A stretch of DNA of 9,921 nt from NCBI GenBank assembly GCA_021821705.1, contig JAKACE010000039.1:1-9921 (forward strand), written 5' to 3'. Source of the DNA: Actinomycetes bacterium. Lineage in GTDB: Bacteria > Actinomycetota > Acidimicrobiia > Acidimicrobiales > Palsa-688. The notes beneath the pieces were generated by a model. It searched no databases, was not told the origin of the DNA, and worked only from the letters and a program-made list of their open reading frames with translations. Made by a program: the position numbers and the translations under genes. Below, piece by piece: positions 1-6,419 of this stretch. Within the stretch, counting starts at the first letter, position 1. Each line of letters begins with the position of its first letter.

Positions 1-1227
1 CATCAGCGTCAGGCCCCGGCCCCGCTCGTCCTGGGGCCCGGCGACGTTCTCGGAGAGCAGTACGTGGTCGAAGCCCCGGCCCACGTCCACGACTCGCAGC
101 TCGGCCAGCACGGGGCCGATCGTGACGTTCACTTCGTAGGCGTCACCAGCGCCGGAATGCTCGATTACGTTGGCGGCGGCCTCGGTGACGGCCAGCTCGA
201 CGTCGCCGCGGTCCTCGTCGAGCACGCCGACCTCGGCCAGGACGTCGGCAACCAGGTGCCGCAGTACGGTGACCGAGAGCCTGTCCCGGGGCAGTTGTAG
301 GGACAGGGCGATGCGGAAACCCCGCGTGAGCGTCAGCGCTCTCGTCGTCCGGGCCTGCTCCGGGGGCCAGGTGTAGGCCTGGGCCCAGCGCGACCCCGAC
401 TGGCGGAAGTCGACTATCGCCCGGCATCGGGCGTCGCCGCTGGCGATGGTCTCGTCGAGGACGATGTCGGCGGAGCCATTGACTTGCGCAGCCAGTGAGC
501 CAAGGAGGGCAGCCGTGACCCGGCACAGGCTGTTGTGACCGGCGACGGCCTGCCCGAAAGGGCATGTGCGGTTGGACAGCACCGCCCGGTCCGTGCCCGC
601 AGCGGTGACGAAGAAGTCGGCGCCGGCCGCGTTGTAGAACTCGGCGAAGGCCGCTGCCACGTCTGCGGGGGTCGACGGGGACGCCCCATGGGCGCGCACG
701 TACGAACCAAGGGCTGAGGCCGCTGCCCCGGCCCCCGCTGCCGCCGCCGCCTCCACCATCGTCGTACCCGCTTCACCCTGCCTGAGCAGGACAGCGGCGA
801 TGTTGCCCATGAGGGCGTCCCCTCTCAGGTCGCTCGCCGAGCTGACAGGAGGTAGCGCCACTTCGAGCTCGGGTGACCTGCCGACCGGCAGCTCGAGCTC
901 GAGCGCCGGGCCGGTGGCGAAGATCTCCTCGAGGCGCCGGGCGTCCTCGTCGACCGGCCACACCCCGTCGGGGCTGAGCGCTGCGCCCGAGGGCTGGAGG
1001 TCCCTTGCCACGTGGCGCAGGGTCAGCACCGGTTGGGCGTGCTCCCAGTCCAGGCGGGCCCAGACGGTACCGGGCTCTGCCGCCACAGAGGCCACCGACC
1101 TCTGGACGAGGAGACCGGCGCGTTCGGCCATAACCCGGTCGGTGCAGCGGCGCCGCACGTGCTCGGCGACCACCCGCGCCCCGGCGGCCCCGCCCGAGCC
1201 CCCGCCGGCTTTGAACAACCAGTCCAT
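1..1227 (-). CDS. Cysteine-motif output domain plus RsbW-like ATPase regulator (C-terminus cut by window edge)
   Basis: The minus frame is open from the ATG at 1227 to the left edge (409 codons, no stop seen). The middle region resembles the methanogen output domain 1 / V4R-like regulatory domains: CPFG at residues 222-225, then GHNSLCR and an acidic SADIVLDETIASGD segment with a further Cys. The C-terminal part is a HATPase_c_2 domain: an N-box with E349, N353 and H357 (EAAANVIEH), a G1 box DVGRG at 381-385, and a G2 box ERGRGLTLM reaching the edge. In this family such ATPase domains act as RsbW/SpoIIAB-type anti-sigma kinases or as stand-alone regulators. A role in sensing a signal through the cysteine domain and controlling a partner switch or sigma factor is inference. 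The start is set by AGGAGG at 1238-1243, ten bases upstream. Residues 1-200 are Ala-rich without a recognised domain. The partner proteins are not in the window. Confidence 0.8.
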   Translation of the reverse strand, partial: MDWLFKAGGGSGGAAGARVVAEHVRRRCTDRVMAERAGLLVQRSVASVAAEPGTVWARLDWEHAQPVLTLRHVARDLQPSGAALSPDGVWPVDEDARRLEEIFATGPALELELPVGRSPELEVALPPVSSASDLRGDALMGNIAAVLLRQGEAGTTMVEAAAAAGAGAAASALGSYVRAHGASPSTPADVAAAFAEFYNAAGADFFVTAAGTDRAVLSNRTCPFGQAVAGHNSLCRVTAALLGSLAAQVNGSADIVLDETIASGDARCRAIVDFRQSGSRWAQAYTWPPEQARTTRALTLTRGFRIALSLQLPRDRLSVTVLRHLVADVLAEVGVLDEDRGDVELAVTEAAANVIEHSGAGDAYEVNVTIGPVLAELRVVDVGRGFDHVLLSENVAGPQDERGRGLTLM

Positions 1228-1237
1228 CGAGCTGCAG

Positions 1238-1243
1238 CCTCCT
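1238..1243 (-). promoter_or_regulatory. Shine-Dalgarno of the ATPase regulator gene
   Basis: Perfect AGGAGG on the minus strand, ten bases before the ATG at 1227. It decides the start of the left-edge gene, because no other strong ribosome site lies nearby in that frame. Confidence 0.7.
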
Positions 1244-1286
1244 GGCTGCGTGCCCCGGCGGCGCGCAGCATCATCGGTCCGTTGAG

Positions 1287-1313
1287 ATATCCAACCCGCA
1301 GCCCTATTGAAAC
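1287..1313 (-). promoter_or_regulatory. Possible SigB/SigF-like promoter upstream of the ATPase regulator gene
   Basis: On the minus strand GTTT (1313-1310) is followed after 17 bases by GGATAT (1292-1287). This resembles the GTTT-N(15-17)-GGGTAT promoters of actinobacterial general-stress sigma factors, with one mismatch in the -10. It would give a leader of about 50 bases. Control of an RsbW-like gene by a stress sigma factor would fit known autoregulatory loops, but the match is short and unproven. Confidence 0.25.
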
Positions 1314-1521
1314 ACCCTGCGCACTGCCAGGGGGGCGACATCTGCCACGGACGGTCCGGCGAGCCGGTCCGGTCGCCCACCCGCCGCGTTATCACCTGGC
1401 TCGGGCTCTGGCGATGAAGTGGTGTCGCGGCAGGGAACGAGGCGTTGGGGGACGGGGTGGCGGCGTTGGAGGCCCCGACACCTGAGGAGGGGACGTGGAC
1501 GCTTCCGTGACGGGATCTTTG

Positions 1522-1551
1522 TTGGTGTTGGAGGGCGCTGCGGTGTATCGT
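1522..1551 (+). promoter_or_regulatory. Possible chitinase promoter
   Basis: A -35-like TTGGTG (1522-1527) and a -10-like TATCGT (1546-1551) are separated by 18 bases. Transcription would begin near 1558, inside the first GGTCTAGACC operator, an arrangement in which a bound repressor would block initiation. Both hexamers are imperfect and no start site has been mapped. The rest of the 1244-1665 gap shows no convincing gene. Confidence 0.35.
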
Positions 1552-1553
1552 CC

Positions 1554-1563
1554 GGTCTAGACC
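1554..1563. promoter_or_regulatory. dre-like operator 1 (DasR-type)
   Basis: GGTCTAGACC is a perfect palindrome identical to the core of the DasR-responsive element described in Streptomyces (consensus near ACTGGTCTAGACCACT). It lies about 103 bp upstream of the chitinase start, and its centre is 15 bp from the centre of the second site. DasR is a GntR/HutC-family repressor of GlcNAc uptake and chitinase genes, released by amino-sugar phosphates. The assignment follows from the motif and the downstream gene. The regulator itself is not in the window. Confidence 0.7.
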
Positions 1564-1564
1564 A

Positions 1565-1582
1565 TATTGGTCTAGACCAATA
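1565..1582. promoter_or_regulatory. dre-like operator 2, 18-bp perfect palindrome
   Basis: TATTGGTCTAGACCAATA is a perfect 18-bp palindrome containing the full TGGTCTAGACCA dre core. With operator 1 it forms two sites about one and a half helical turns apart, directly downstream of the putative -10. AT-rich flanks in a GC-rich background make chance unlikely. Known biology: paired repeats of this kind occur upstream of Streptomyces chitinase genes and mediate chitin induction and glucose repression. Confidence 0.8.
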
Positions 1583-1650
1583 GCGTCGGGACGGGGCATT
1601 GAGGGGCGCCGCGGCCGAGCCGGGCGTCCGGGCCGGCAGACGCGACAGAC

Positions 1651-1659
1651 AAAGGGGGG
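1651..1659 (+). promoter_or_regulatory. Ribosome binding site supporting the chitinase TTG start
   Basis: AAAGGGGGG is six bases before TTG 1666. It supports the rare TTG start over later starts, which would lose the basic n-region of the signal peptide. Confidence 0.6.
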
Positions 1660-1665
1660 CACGAG

Positions 1666-3432
1666 TTGCCGAAGAGAAGAAAGCTATGCCTATTGGCAGC
1701 CGGAGCGATGGCCGCCACCGGCCTGAGCCTGGTGGGCACGGTGGCGGCACAGGCATCCAGCAGCCTGGGCGCCAACTGGTACATGGGGGCGCCGTACGCC
1801 TACGAGTACGACGCCGCCGGACCTGACCTGACCCAGGGGATGGCGGCAACGGGGGTCAAGGTCTTCGACCTGGCCTTCGTGCTGGCCGACGGGGGTACGT
1901 CGTGCAACCCGTCCTGGAACGGGGACGACCCTGTCTCCTCTGATACCCAGGTTGCGGGCGTGATCGCCGCGGTCAGGGCGGCCGGCGGCGACGTCGGTGT
2001 CTCCTTCGGCGGGTACGGCGGCACCAAGCTGGGACAGGTTTGCGGCTCGGCGCAGGCCACGGCCGCCGCCGAGCAGCAGGTGGTCGACAAGTACGGACTG
2101 CACTCGGTGGACTTCGACCTCGAGGAGCCCGAGTACGAGAACGCCACTGCCATCGCCAACGAGCTCGGGGCTGCGCAGATACTCCAGCAGGACAACCCCG
2201 GACTGTTGGAGACGGTGACGCTGCCCGGCACGACATCGGGTACCGGGTACTTCGGCCAGCAGTTGCTCGACGAGGCGAAATCGCTCGGCTACACGCCCGA
2301 CGCCTTCACGATCATGCCGTTCGACGGGGGCTTCAGCGGAGCCGCAGCGCAGATAACCGCGCTGGAGGACTTCCATGCGATGCTGATGAACACCTTCGGC
2401 TGGTCCTCGGCCTACGCCTACGCCCACGAGGGGTTCTCGGGGATGAACGGCCGTACGGACTCTGGCGAGTACTTCTACCAGTCCGACTTCCAGAGCGTGC
2501 TCGACTTCGCCGAGCAGAACGGCTTGGGCCGTTTCACCTTCTGGGACGCCAACCGTGACCGCCAGTGCAACCCGCCCAGTAACAACGGCAGCCTGTCGAG
2601 TGAGTGCAGCAGCGTGCCCCAGAACGCCTGGGACTTCACCAGCTACGCCGTCGCCTTCTCGGAGCAGGCTTCGCCGACACCGCCCGCCGCCACCACCACG
2701 ACAACCGGCTCGGGCGGCGGGGGTGGGGGAGGAGGCGGTAGCTCGTGCGCCGCGCCTTGGAGCTCCTCGAGCGTCTACACCGGCGGCGACGAGGTCTCCT
2801 ACGGCGGCGACAACTGGACGGCCAAGTGGTGGGCCCAGGGCGACACGCCCGGCGGGGCGGCCGGGGTGTGGACGGACGACGGGCCGTGCGGTGGCTCGGG
2901 CGGCCCGACCACCACGGTGGCCACGACGACGTCGGCACCGACCACGACGTCCGCACCGACCACGACGAGCACCCAGGTCACGACGACCACTGCGCCTGCC
3001 ACCACGACGACGGCCAGTACCGGTGGTGGTGGCGGCGCGATCGTCAACCCGGGCTTCGAGACAGGCAGCCTTTCCCCCTGGAGCTGCGACCCTGGGACCG
3101 GCTCGGTCGTCACTTCGCCCGTGCACTCGGGTACCTACGCGTTGGCCGCCGCCGCCAACAACAGCGACGACGCCCAGTGCTCGCAGGTAGTGGCTGTCTC
3201 ACCCAGCACCACTTACACCCTCTCGGCCTGGGTACAGGGCAACTACGCCTACTTGGGGGACACGGGGACAGGCACCAGTGACACGAGCACCTGGACGCCG
3301 AGCGCCACCGGTTGGACGCAGCTTTCGACCACCTTTACCACCGGGCCGTCCACGACGTCTGTGACGGTGTGGGTGCACGGCTGGTACGCCCAGGGCACCG
3401 TCTATGCGGACGACTTCTCGCTGACCTCCTGA
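1666..3432 (+). CDS. Secreted GH18 chitinase with CBM5/12 and C-terminal carbohydrate-binding domain
   Basis: A 588-residue extracellular enzyme predicted to hydrolyse beta-1,4-GlcNAc bonds of chitin. Residues 1-30 form a signal peptide (basic KRRK, hydrophobic core, AQA cleavage site). About 33-345 is a GH18 barrel with SFGG, a DFDLE core (D149, D151 and putative proton donor E153), MPFD at 217-220, and an FTFWDANRD strand with W293. After a poly-Gly linker, residues 361-408 are a CBM5/12 chitin-binding module (Cys at both ends, AKWW aromatic motif). A Thr/Ser/Pro linker of TTT repeats leads to a beta-sandwich module at 458-588 (NPGFE start, YADDFSL end) like those on Streptomyces chitinases. 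The TTG start is chosen because AAAGGGGGG (1651-1659) lies six bases upstream and it yields a complete signal peptide. Two dre-like operators upstream suggest DasR control. The first Asp of the DxxDxDxE motif is His here. Confidence 0.93.
   Translation: MPKRRKLCLLAAGAMAATGLSLVGTVAAQASSSLGANWYMGAPYAYEYDAAGPDLTQGMAATGVKVFDLAFVLADGGTSCNPSWNGDDPVSSDTQVAGVIAAVRAAGGDVGVSFGGYGGTKLGQVCGSAQATAAAEQQVVDKYGLHSVDFDLEEPEYENATAIANELGAAQILQQDNPGLLETVTLPGTTSGTGYFGQQLLDEAKSLGYTPDAFTIMPFDGGFSGAAAQITALEDFHAMLMNTFGWSSAYAYAHEGFSGMNGRTDSGEYFYQSDFQSVLDFAEQNGLGRFTFWDANRDRQCNPPSNNGSLSSECSSVPQNAWDFTSYAVAFSEQASPTPPAATTTTTGSGGGGGGGGGSSCAAPWSSSSVYTGGDEVSYGGDNWTAKWWAQGDTPGGAAGVWTDDGPCGGSGGPTTTVATTTSAPTTTSAPTTTSTQVTTTTAPATTTTASTGGGGGAIVNPGFETGSLSPWSCDPGTGSVVTSPVHSGTYALAAAANNSDDAQCSQVVAVSPSTTYTLSAWVQGNYAYLGDTGTGTSDTSTWTPSATGWTQLSTTFTTGPSTTSVTVWVHGWYAQGTVYADDFSLTS
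2926..2961 (+). repeat. 18-bp tandem repeat coding SAPTTT linker units
   Basis: Two near-identical 18-bp units (ACGACGTCSGCACCGACC, S = C or G) at 2926-2943 and 2944-2961 are followed by a diverged third. They encode SAPTTT-type linker segments between the CBM5/12 module and the C-terminal module of the chitinase. This is a flexible, probably glycosylatable spacer that may vary in copy number between strains. Confidence 0.6.
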
Positions 3433-3449
3433 GCGCGGCGGGCCCGCTC

Positions 3450-3490
3450 GCGCCGGCACGGCCCAGGGGCTGCCCTGGACGTGCCGGCGC
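3450..3490 (+). terminator. Strong nested hairpin after the chitinase gene
   Basis: An 11-bp perfect outer stem (GCGCCGGCACG at 3450-3460 with CGTGCCGGCGC at 3480-3490) encloses an inner CCAGGG/CCCTGG stem with a GCTG loop. It lies 17 bases beyond the chitinase stop. There is no T-tract, as is common for actinobacterial terminators. It may serve both convergent genes, since a hairpin is symmetric. Confidence 0.65.
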
Positions 3491-3526
3491 CGGCCTCCCG
3501 ACCAGGGCAGGGCCACCCGAGGGCCC

Positions 3527-3556
3527 GGCCACGCCAGGGCCGGGCCACGCCAGGGC
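3527..3556. repeat. Short 14-bp direct repeat in the convergent gap
   Basis: GGCCACGCCAGGGC occurs at 3527-3540 and again at 3543-3556 (16-bp period). It lies between the chitinase terminator hairpin and the stop of the minus-strand gene ending at 3598. No function can be assigned. Confidence 0.5.
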
Positions 3557-3597
3557 ATGTGCCGGTCGCACCCGACGGGCCCTTGCCCTGAGGGGCC

Positions 3598-5349
3598 TCA
3601 GGCGTCCAACGCGTCCTTGAGGTCCTCCCGGGTGCCGACCAGGTACTCGTTGGCATTGGAGACGCTCTTCTTCAGGTCCTGGAACTGGCTTTCCAGCTCC
3701 TTCAGGTCGTCCAACCACTTGTCGCCCATCTTGGTGAGGTCCACCAGCCGGGCGTTGGTCTTGGCGTCGTCACGGTGGCGTTGCTCGGACTTGGCCTTGA
3801 GCCTGAGCCCCAGGACGTCCGGGGACCCGTCGCCGACCTTGTCCGCCTTGAGGCCACCGAAACTCGACTCGGGGTTGGCTGTTGCCTCGCTCGACTGGGC
3901 ATTGTGCGTGTAACCCACCGTGCTGGGCGCGTGCGGTCCCGTGGTCTCTATGCCTATCTGGAGGGCGCCGTCCCGGTCGGTCGTCGGAGGCCGCCAGACC
4001 AGCAGCAGATGGCCGTGCGCGCCGTCGGGGAGGATGACGTCGCCGTTGAAGTCCCGCTTGCCCAGGCCGCCCGCTGCCAGGTTGAGACCGAACAGTTGGG
4101 TGCTGCCCACCTTGCTGTCGATCGCCGCCCCCTTGCCCCCCTGCTCGCGGAACTTGCCCGTGCCGGCGACGCGCTTGCCGTCGACCCCCTTCTCGTTCTT
4201 CCCGATCGCCTGATGGTGGGTACCGAAAGCCCGCTTGAAGAAGCCGTTGCCCTTCTTGAGCTTCCCGCTCTTGCTGGTGACGCCGAGCCATTCCATGAGC
4301 CGGTTGGCGTCCTTCTTCTTCACGATCTGAGGCACCCGCACGGTGACCCGGCCGCCGTGGGACAGGGCGCGCACGACGGACCCCTTGTAGTCCTGGTGCT
4401 CGCCTTCCTTGTCGTTGTACACCTGCAGGCCGGCATGGAGCATGAGGAGGACCCTCTCCAGGACCACCTGGGCCGAGGCGTGGGTCTGCATGACATCGGC
4501 CTCGTCCATGGCACTCTGCTTGTGGTCGAGCGCACCACCGGCCCTGATGCCCTGACGGGCACGGTACTTGTCGCCGTCGGAGGGGTTGGCCAGGGTCTTC
4601 AACCACTGTCCGCGGATGTCCTCGTCGATGGCTTCCTTTATGTCCTTCTGGTCCCTGCGCTTGACTTTCTTGTCCTTGGCGTCCATGGACCGGCCCAGGT
4701 TGTAGGGGGGCGTACCGGCCACGACGTCCTCGCCGAGATCTCCGCGCCGCCGCCAGGCGATGTAGGCCAGGAGCACCCGGTTGGCTGCATCGAGGCGGAG
4801 CCAGGTCTGGAACTTGTGGTCCTCCAGGTACTCCTCGGCCCGGGGGACGGTGAACATGCCGGCGTGGCTCAGCCAGTTGGCGCCCTTAATTGACCGGAGG
4901 TTTGAGAACTTGTCCACGAGGCGGTACTGGGCGGTGGACAGGCCGGGCCCCTTGGGGAACTTTGCCGCTATGACCTTGTTGGCTTGCCGGGGGTCGGCGT
5001 CGAGGCCGGCGCTGCCGAGCAGGCCGGAGTGCTTGTCCTGCGCCCAGGCGGCCAGGGACTCGGGGGTGTCGGCCGTTTCGGACTTGCCTTCTGCAGCTAG
5101 GTCTTTTTCGGTCTTCACCTCGTCGGGCGTCGCCTTGCCCAGCGCCGTCTTCTTGGTCGTGGTCTCGCCCCAGCGCTGGAGGAAATGCAGCGTGGCGCGG
5201 TTGCCCGCCACCCGCTGCAGCCGTAGCAGGCCCTCCTCGGCGCTTTGGCCGTGCCGGTCGGCCTGCGGCTGGCGCAGGGTGGGGGACGGCCGCCGCGGGG
5301 CGGCAACCGGCCGGGGACGTAGCGCCTGGAGGCGGCCGCTCGGGGTCAT
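3598..5349 (-). CDS. Orphan protein with eCIS-cargo-like N-terminal motif, unknown function
   Basis: A 583-residue protein I cannot assign to an enzyme family. Residues 1-40 are a Pro/Arg-rich, probably disordered tail. Residues 44-59 read LQRVAGNRATLHFLQR, close to the LQR-x-AGN-x-AV-x-LLQR motif at the start of many actinobacterial proteins tied to extracellular contractile injection systems, often DUF4157 proteins. The HExxH motif of DUF4157 is absent. The body (about 120-330) is mixed helical, with a basic KDKKVKRRDQKD patch. The region 365-500 is the most domain-like: GTHHQAIGKNEKG (377-389), a Gly-rich stretch, HGHLLLVW (445-452), and ETTGPHAPSTVGYTHNAQSS. Residues 535-583 are predicted coiled coil. 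There is no signal peptide or membrane helix. No Shine-Dalgarno precedes the ATG; a TACACT -10 lies nine bases upstream. An effector or toxin role is inference only. It converges with the chitinase gene and follows TetR by 77 bp. Confidence 0.85.
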   Translation of the reverse strand: MTPSGRLQALRPRPVAAPRRPSPTLRQPQADRHGQSAEEGLLRLQRVAGNRATLHFLQRWGETTTKKTALGKATPDEVKTEKDLAAEGKSETADTPESLAAWAQDKHSGLLGSAGLDADPRQANKVIAAKFPKGPGLSTAQYRLVDKFSNLRSIKGANWLSHAGMFTVPRAEEYLEDHKFQTWLRLDAANRVLLAYIAWRRRGDLGEDVVAGTPPYNLGRSMDAKDKKVKRRDQKDIKEAIDEDIRGQWLKTLANPSDGDKYRARQGIRAGGALDHKQSAMDEADVMQTHASAQVVLERVLLMLHAGLQVYNDKEGEHQDYKGSVVRALSHGGRVTVRVPQIVKKKDANRLMEWLGVTSKSGKLKKGNGFFKRAFGTHHQAIGKNEKGVDGKRVAGTGKFREQGGKGAAIDSKVGSTQLFGLNLAAGGLGKRDFNGDVILPDGAHGHLLLVWRPPTTDRDGALQIGIETTGPHAPSTVGYTHNAQSSEATANPESSFGGLKADKVGDGSPDVLGLRLKAKSEQRHRDDAKTNARLVDLTKMGDKWLDDLKELESQFQDLKKSVSNANEYLVGTREDLKDALDA

Positions 5350-5358
5350 GGCCGGGAA

Positions 5359-5364
5359 GTGTAG
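5359..5364 (-). promoter_or_regulatory. Possible -10 element giving a near-leaderless mRNA
   Basis: TACACT on the minus strand fits the actinobacterial TANNNT -10 and ends nine bases before the ATG at 5349. No ribosome site is visible, so transcription starting at or just before the ATG is plausible. No -35 is recognisable. This would make the eCIS-like gene independent of the upstream TetR gene. Confidence 0.35.
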
Positions 5365-5426
5365 AACGTGGTGGACCGGGGTGCTCGGTTTGTTTGCGGG
5401 AGCCGCAAGCAGCCGACGGAGGTCAT

Positions 5427-6161
5427 TCAGGCTCGGGCTGTGCCCCGGCGGTCTTCATCGCCATCGCTAGGGCCACCGCCATCGCTAGGGCCGCCTTCGC
5501 CGTGGCCGCCTTCGCCGTGGCCGCCTTCGCCGTGGCCGCCTTCGCCGTGGCCGCCTTCGCCGTGGCCGCCTGCCAGCCGGGTGGTGGGGGAGCCGTGCCG
5601 CGGCCAGGTGACCAGAGCGCCGTCCAGGGCGTCGACCAAGCGCTGGTAACTGCGGTCCAGGTCGAGCGGCGTCCCGAAGCCTCCGCTCGACTCCAGAGTC
5701 GTGAAGCCGTGCAGGGCGGCTCGTACGGCGCGGACGGCGTCGGCGGCGTCCCGCCCCGTCAGGCCGTAGCCCTCGAGCGATGTGTACGCGGCTCGCAGCA
5801 CCGAGCGGGCCGCGCTGGAGTGCTCGGCGTCTATCCAGCTGGGGGCGCGCATGGCCGCGGTGTATAGGCCGGGGTGGTGCTGCACGAAAGAGCGGTAGGC
5901 CTGGGCGAGGGCCCGGAGGGCCTCGGGACCGGACAGACCGGTTGTCGCGCTCTCGAGGCGCTCGGCCATGGCGCTGAGGGCGTAGACGGCCACGTCGTGG
6001 CGGAGCCCGTCGATGGAGCCGATGTGCTTGTAGAGGCCAGGCATGCTGACGCCCAGGCGCTGGGCTACGACCGCCAGGGTCAGGTGGTCCCAACCGAGGT
6101 CGTCAGCAACCTGGGCACCCTCACGCACCACCGATTGGTGGGTGAGCCCGGCCCTAGGCAC
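5427..6161 (-). CDS. TetR/AcrR-family regulator with WHG-type ligand domain and repeat tail
   Basis: A 244-residue repressor of the TetR family. Residues 10-60 form the DNA-binding domain, with a helix-turn-helix at about 28-47 (TLAVVAQRLGVSMPGLYKHI). The ligand-binding half (about 75-187) has the VRAVRAALHGFTTLESSGGF segment typical of the WHG/TetR_C_33 subgroup. Residues 199-233 are a low-complexity tail of GHGEG and GPSDG repeats, unusual for the family and probably disordered. The start is placed at GTG 6161 (VPRAGLTHQSVVREG) because upstream sequence in this frame does not look like TetR; a clear ribosome site is lacking, so a start a few codons away is possible. It is divergent from the SDR gene across 258 bp, the classic arrangement for a TetR controlling its neighbour. 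No convincing operator palindrome was found there. The same-strand eCIS-like gene follows 77 bp downstream and could be a second target. Confidence 0.85.
   Translation of the reverse strand: MPRAGLTHQSVVREGAQVADDLGWDHLTLAVVAQRLGVSMPGLYKHIGSIDGLRHDVAVYALSAMAERLESATTGLSGPEALRALAQAYRSFVQHHPGLYTAAMRAPSWIDAEHSSAARSVLRAAYTSLEGYGLTGRDAADAVRAVRAALHGFTTLESSGGFGTPLDLDRSYQRLVDALDGALVTWPRHGSPTTRLAGGHGEGGHGEGGHGEGGHGEGGHGEGGPSDGGGPSDGDEDRRGTARA
5461..5492. repeat. Two degenerate 18-bp-period repeats beside the minisatellite
   Basis: CCATCGCTAGGGCC occurs at 5461-5474 and 5479-5492. It encodes the GPSDG units of the TetR tail. It is related in register to the adjacent GHGEG minisatellite and probably a diverged part of the same expansion. 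Confidence 0.6.
5491..5565. repeat. Coding minisatellite: five perfect 15-bp units
   Basis: CCGCCTTCGCCGTGG is repeated five times without a mismatch (5491-5505 through 5551-5565), followed by a partial unit. On the minus strand it encodes GHGEG five times at the TetR C-terminus. Because 15 is a multiple of three, copy-number change would lengthen or shorten the tail without a frameshift. Perfect identity implies recent expansion by slippage. Confidence 0.95.
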
Positions 6162-6419
6162 CGCTGTCAGCCGCCAGGCCGGGAGGCCAACCGGGCCCCG
6201 CCGGGTGCAGCACCACTTCGAGCCGAGCCATACATCAACTATGCCTAACACTTCCGGCCTACGACGCCGTCGACCGGGTGCCCCTGGCCCGGGCAGCAGA
6301 CCCGGAAGCCGGGCCGACCGGCGGGCGGGCAAGCCCGGCCGGCCCTCCGGCACCGGGTAGCGGCGAGCGTGGCGGGTAGCTTGGGCGCCGTTCACCAGCG
6401 ACACGCACGGGAGGCCAGC
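6162..6419. promoter_or_regulatory. Divergent intergenic region between TetR and SDR genes
   Basis: These 258 bp hold no credible gene. An AT-rich island around 6229-6251 (CATACATCAACTATGCCTAA) stands out in very GC-rich flanks and is the likeliest place for promoter or operator elements, but only a 4-bp CATA/TATG inverted arm is visible. A TAGCTT (6377-6382) may be a -10 for the SDR gene. A 7-bp GCCGGGC/GCCCGGC inverted pair lies around 6310-6340. None is strong. Confidence 0.3.

Noticed and set aside
1495..1560. 21-codon GTG-started frame with a good GAGGAGGGG ribosome-like sequence before the chitinase
   Set aside because: It lies across and upstream of the putative promoter and ends inside the first operator, so it would not be on the chitinase transcript. 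No similarity was recognised and purine-rich runs are frequent here.
1690..3126. Long minus-strand open frame opposite the chitinase
   Set aside because: Arg/Gly/Val-rich shadow produced by high GC third positions; no domain or ribosome site, whereas the plus strand encodes a complete GH18 enzyme.
3598..3902. DUF4157 metalloprotease identity for the eCIS-like protein
   Set aside because: No HExxH motif anywhere in the 583 residues; only the N-terminal motif is shared.
3775..4893. 372-codon plus-strand frame opposite the eCIS-like gene
   Set aside because: Antisense shadow; the minus-strand frame is longer, has normal composition and a recognisable N-terminal motif.
5491..5565. Possible CRISPR array
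   Set aside because: The 15-bp units are directly adjacent with no spacers and are in frame within a coding sequence.
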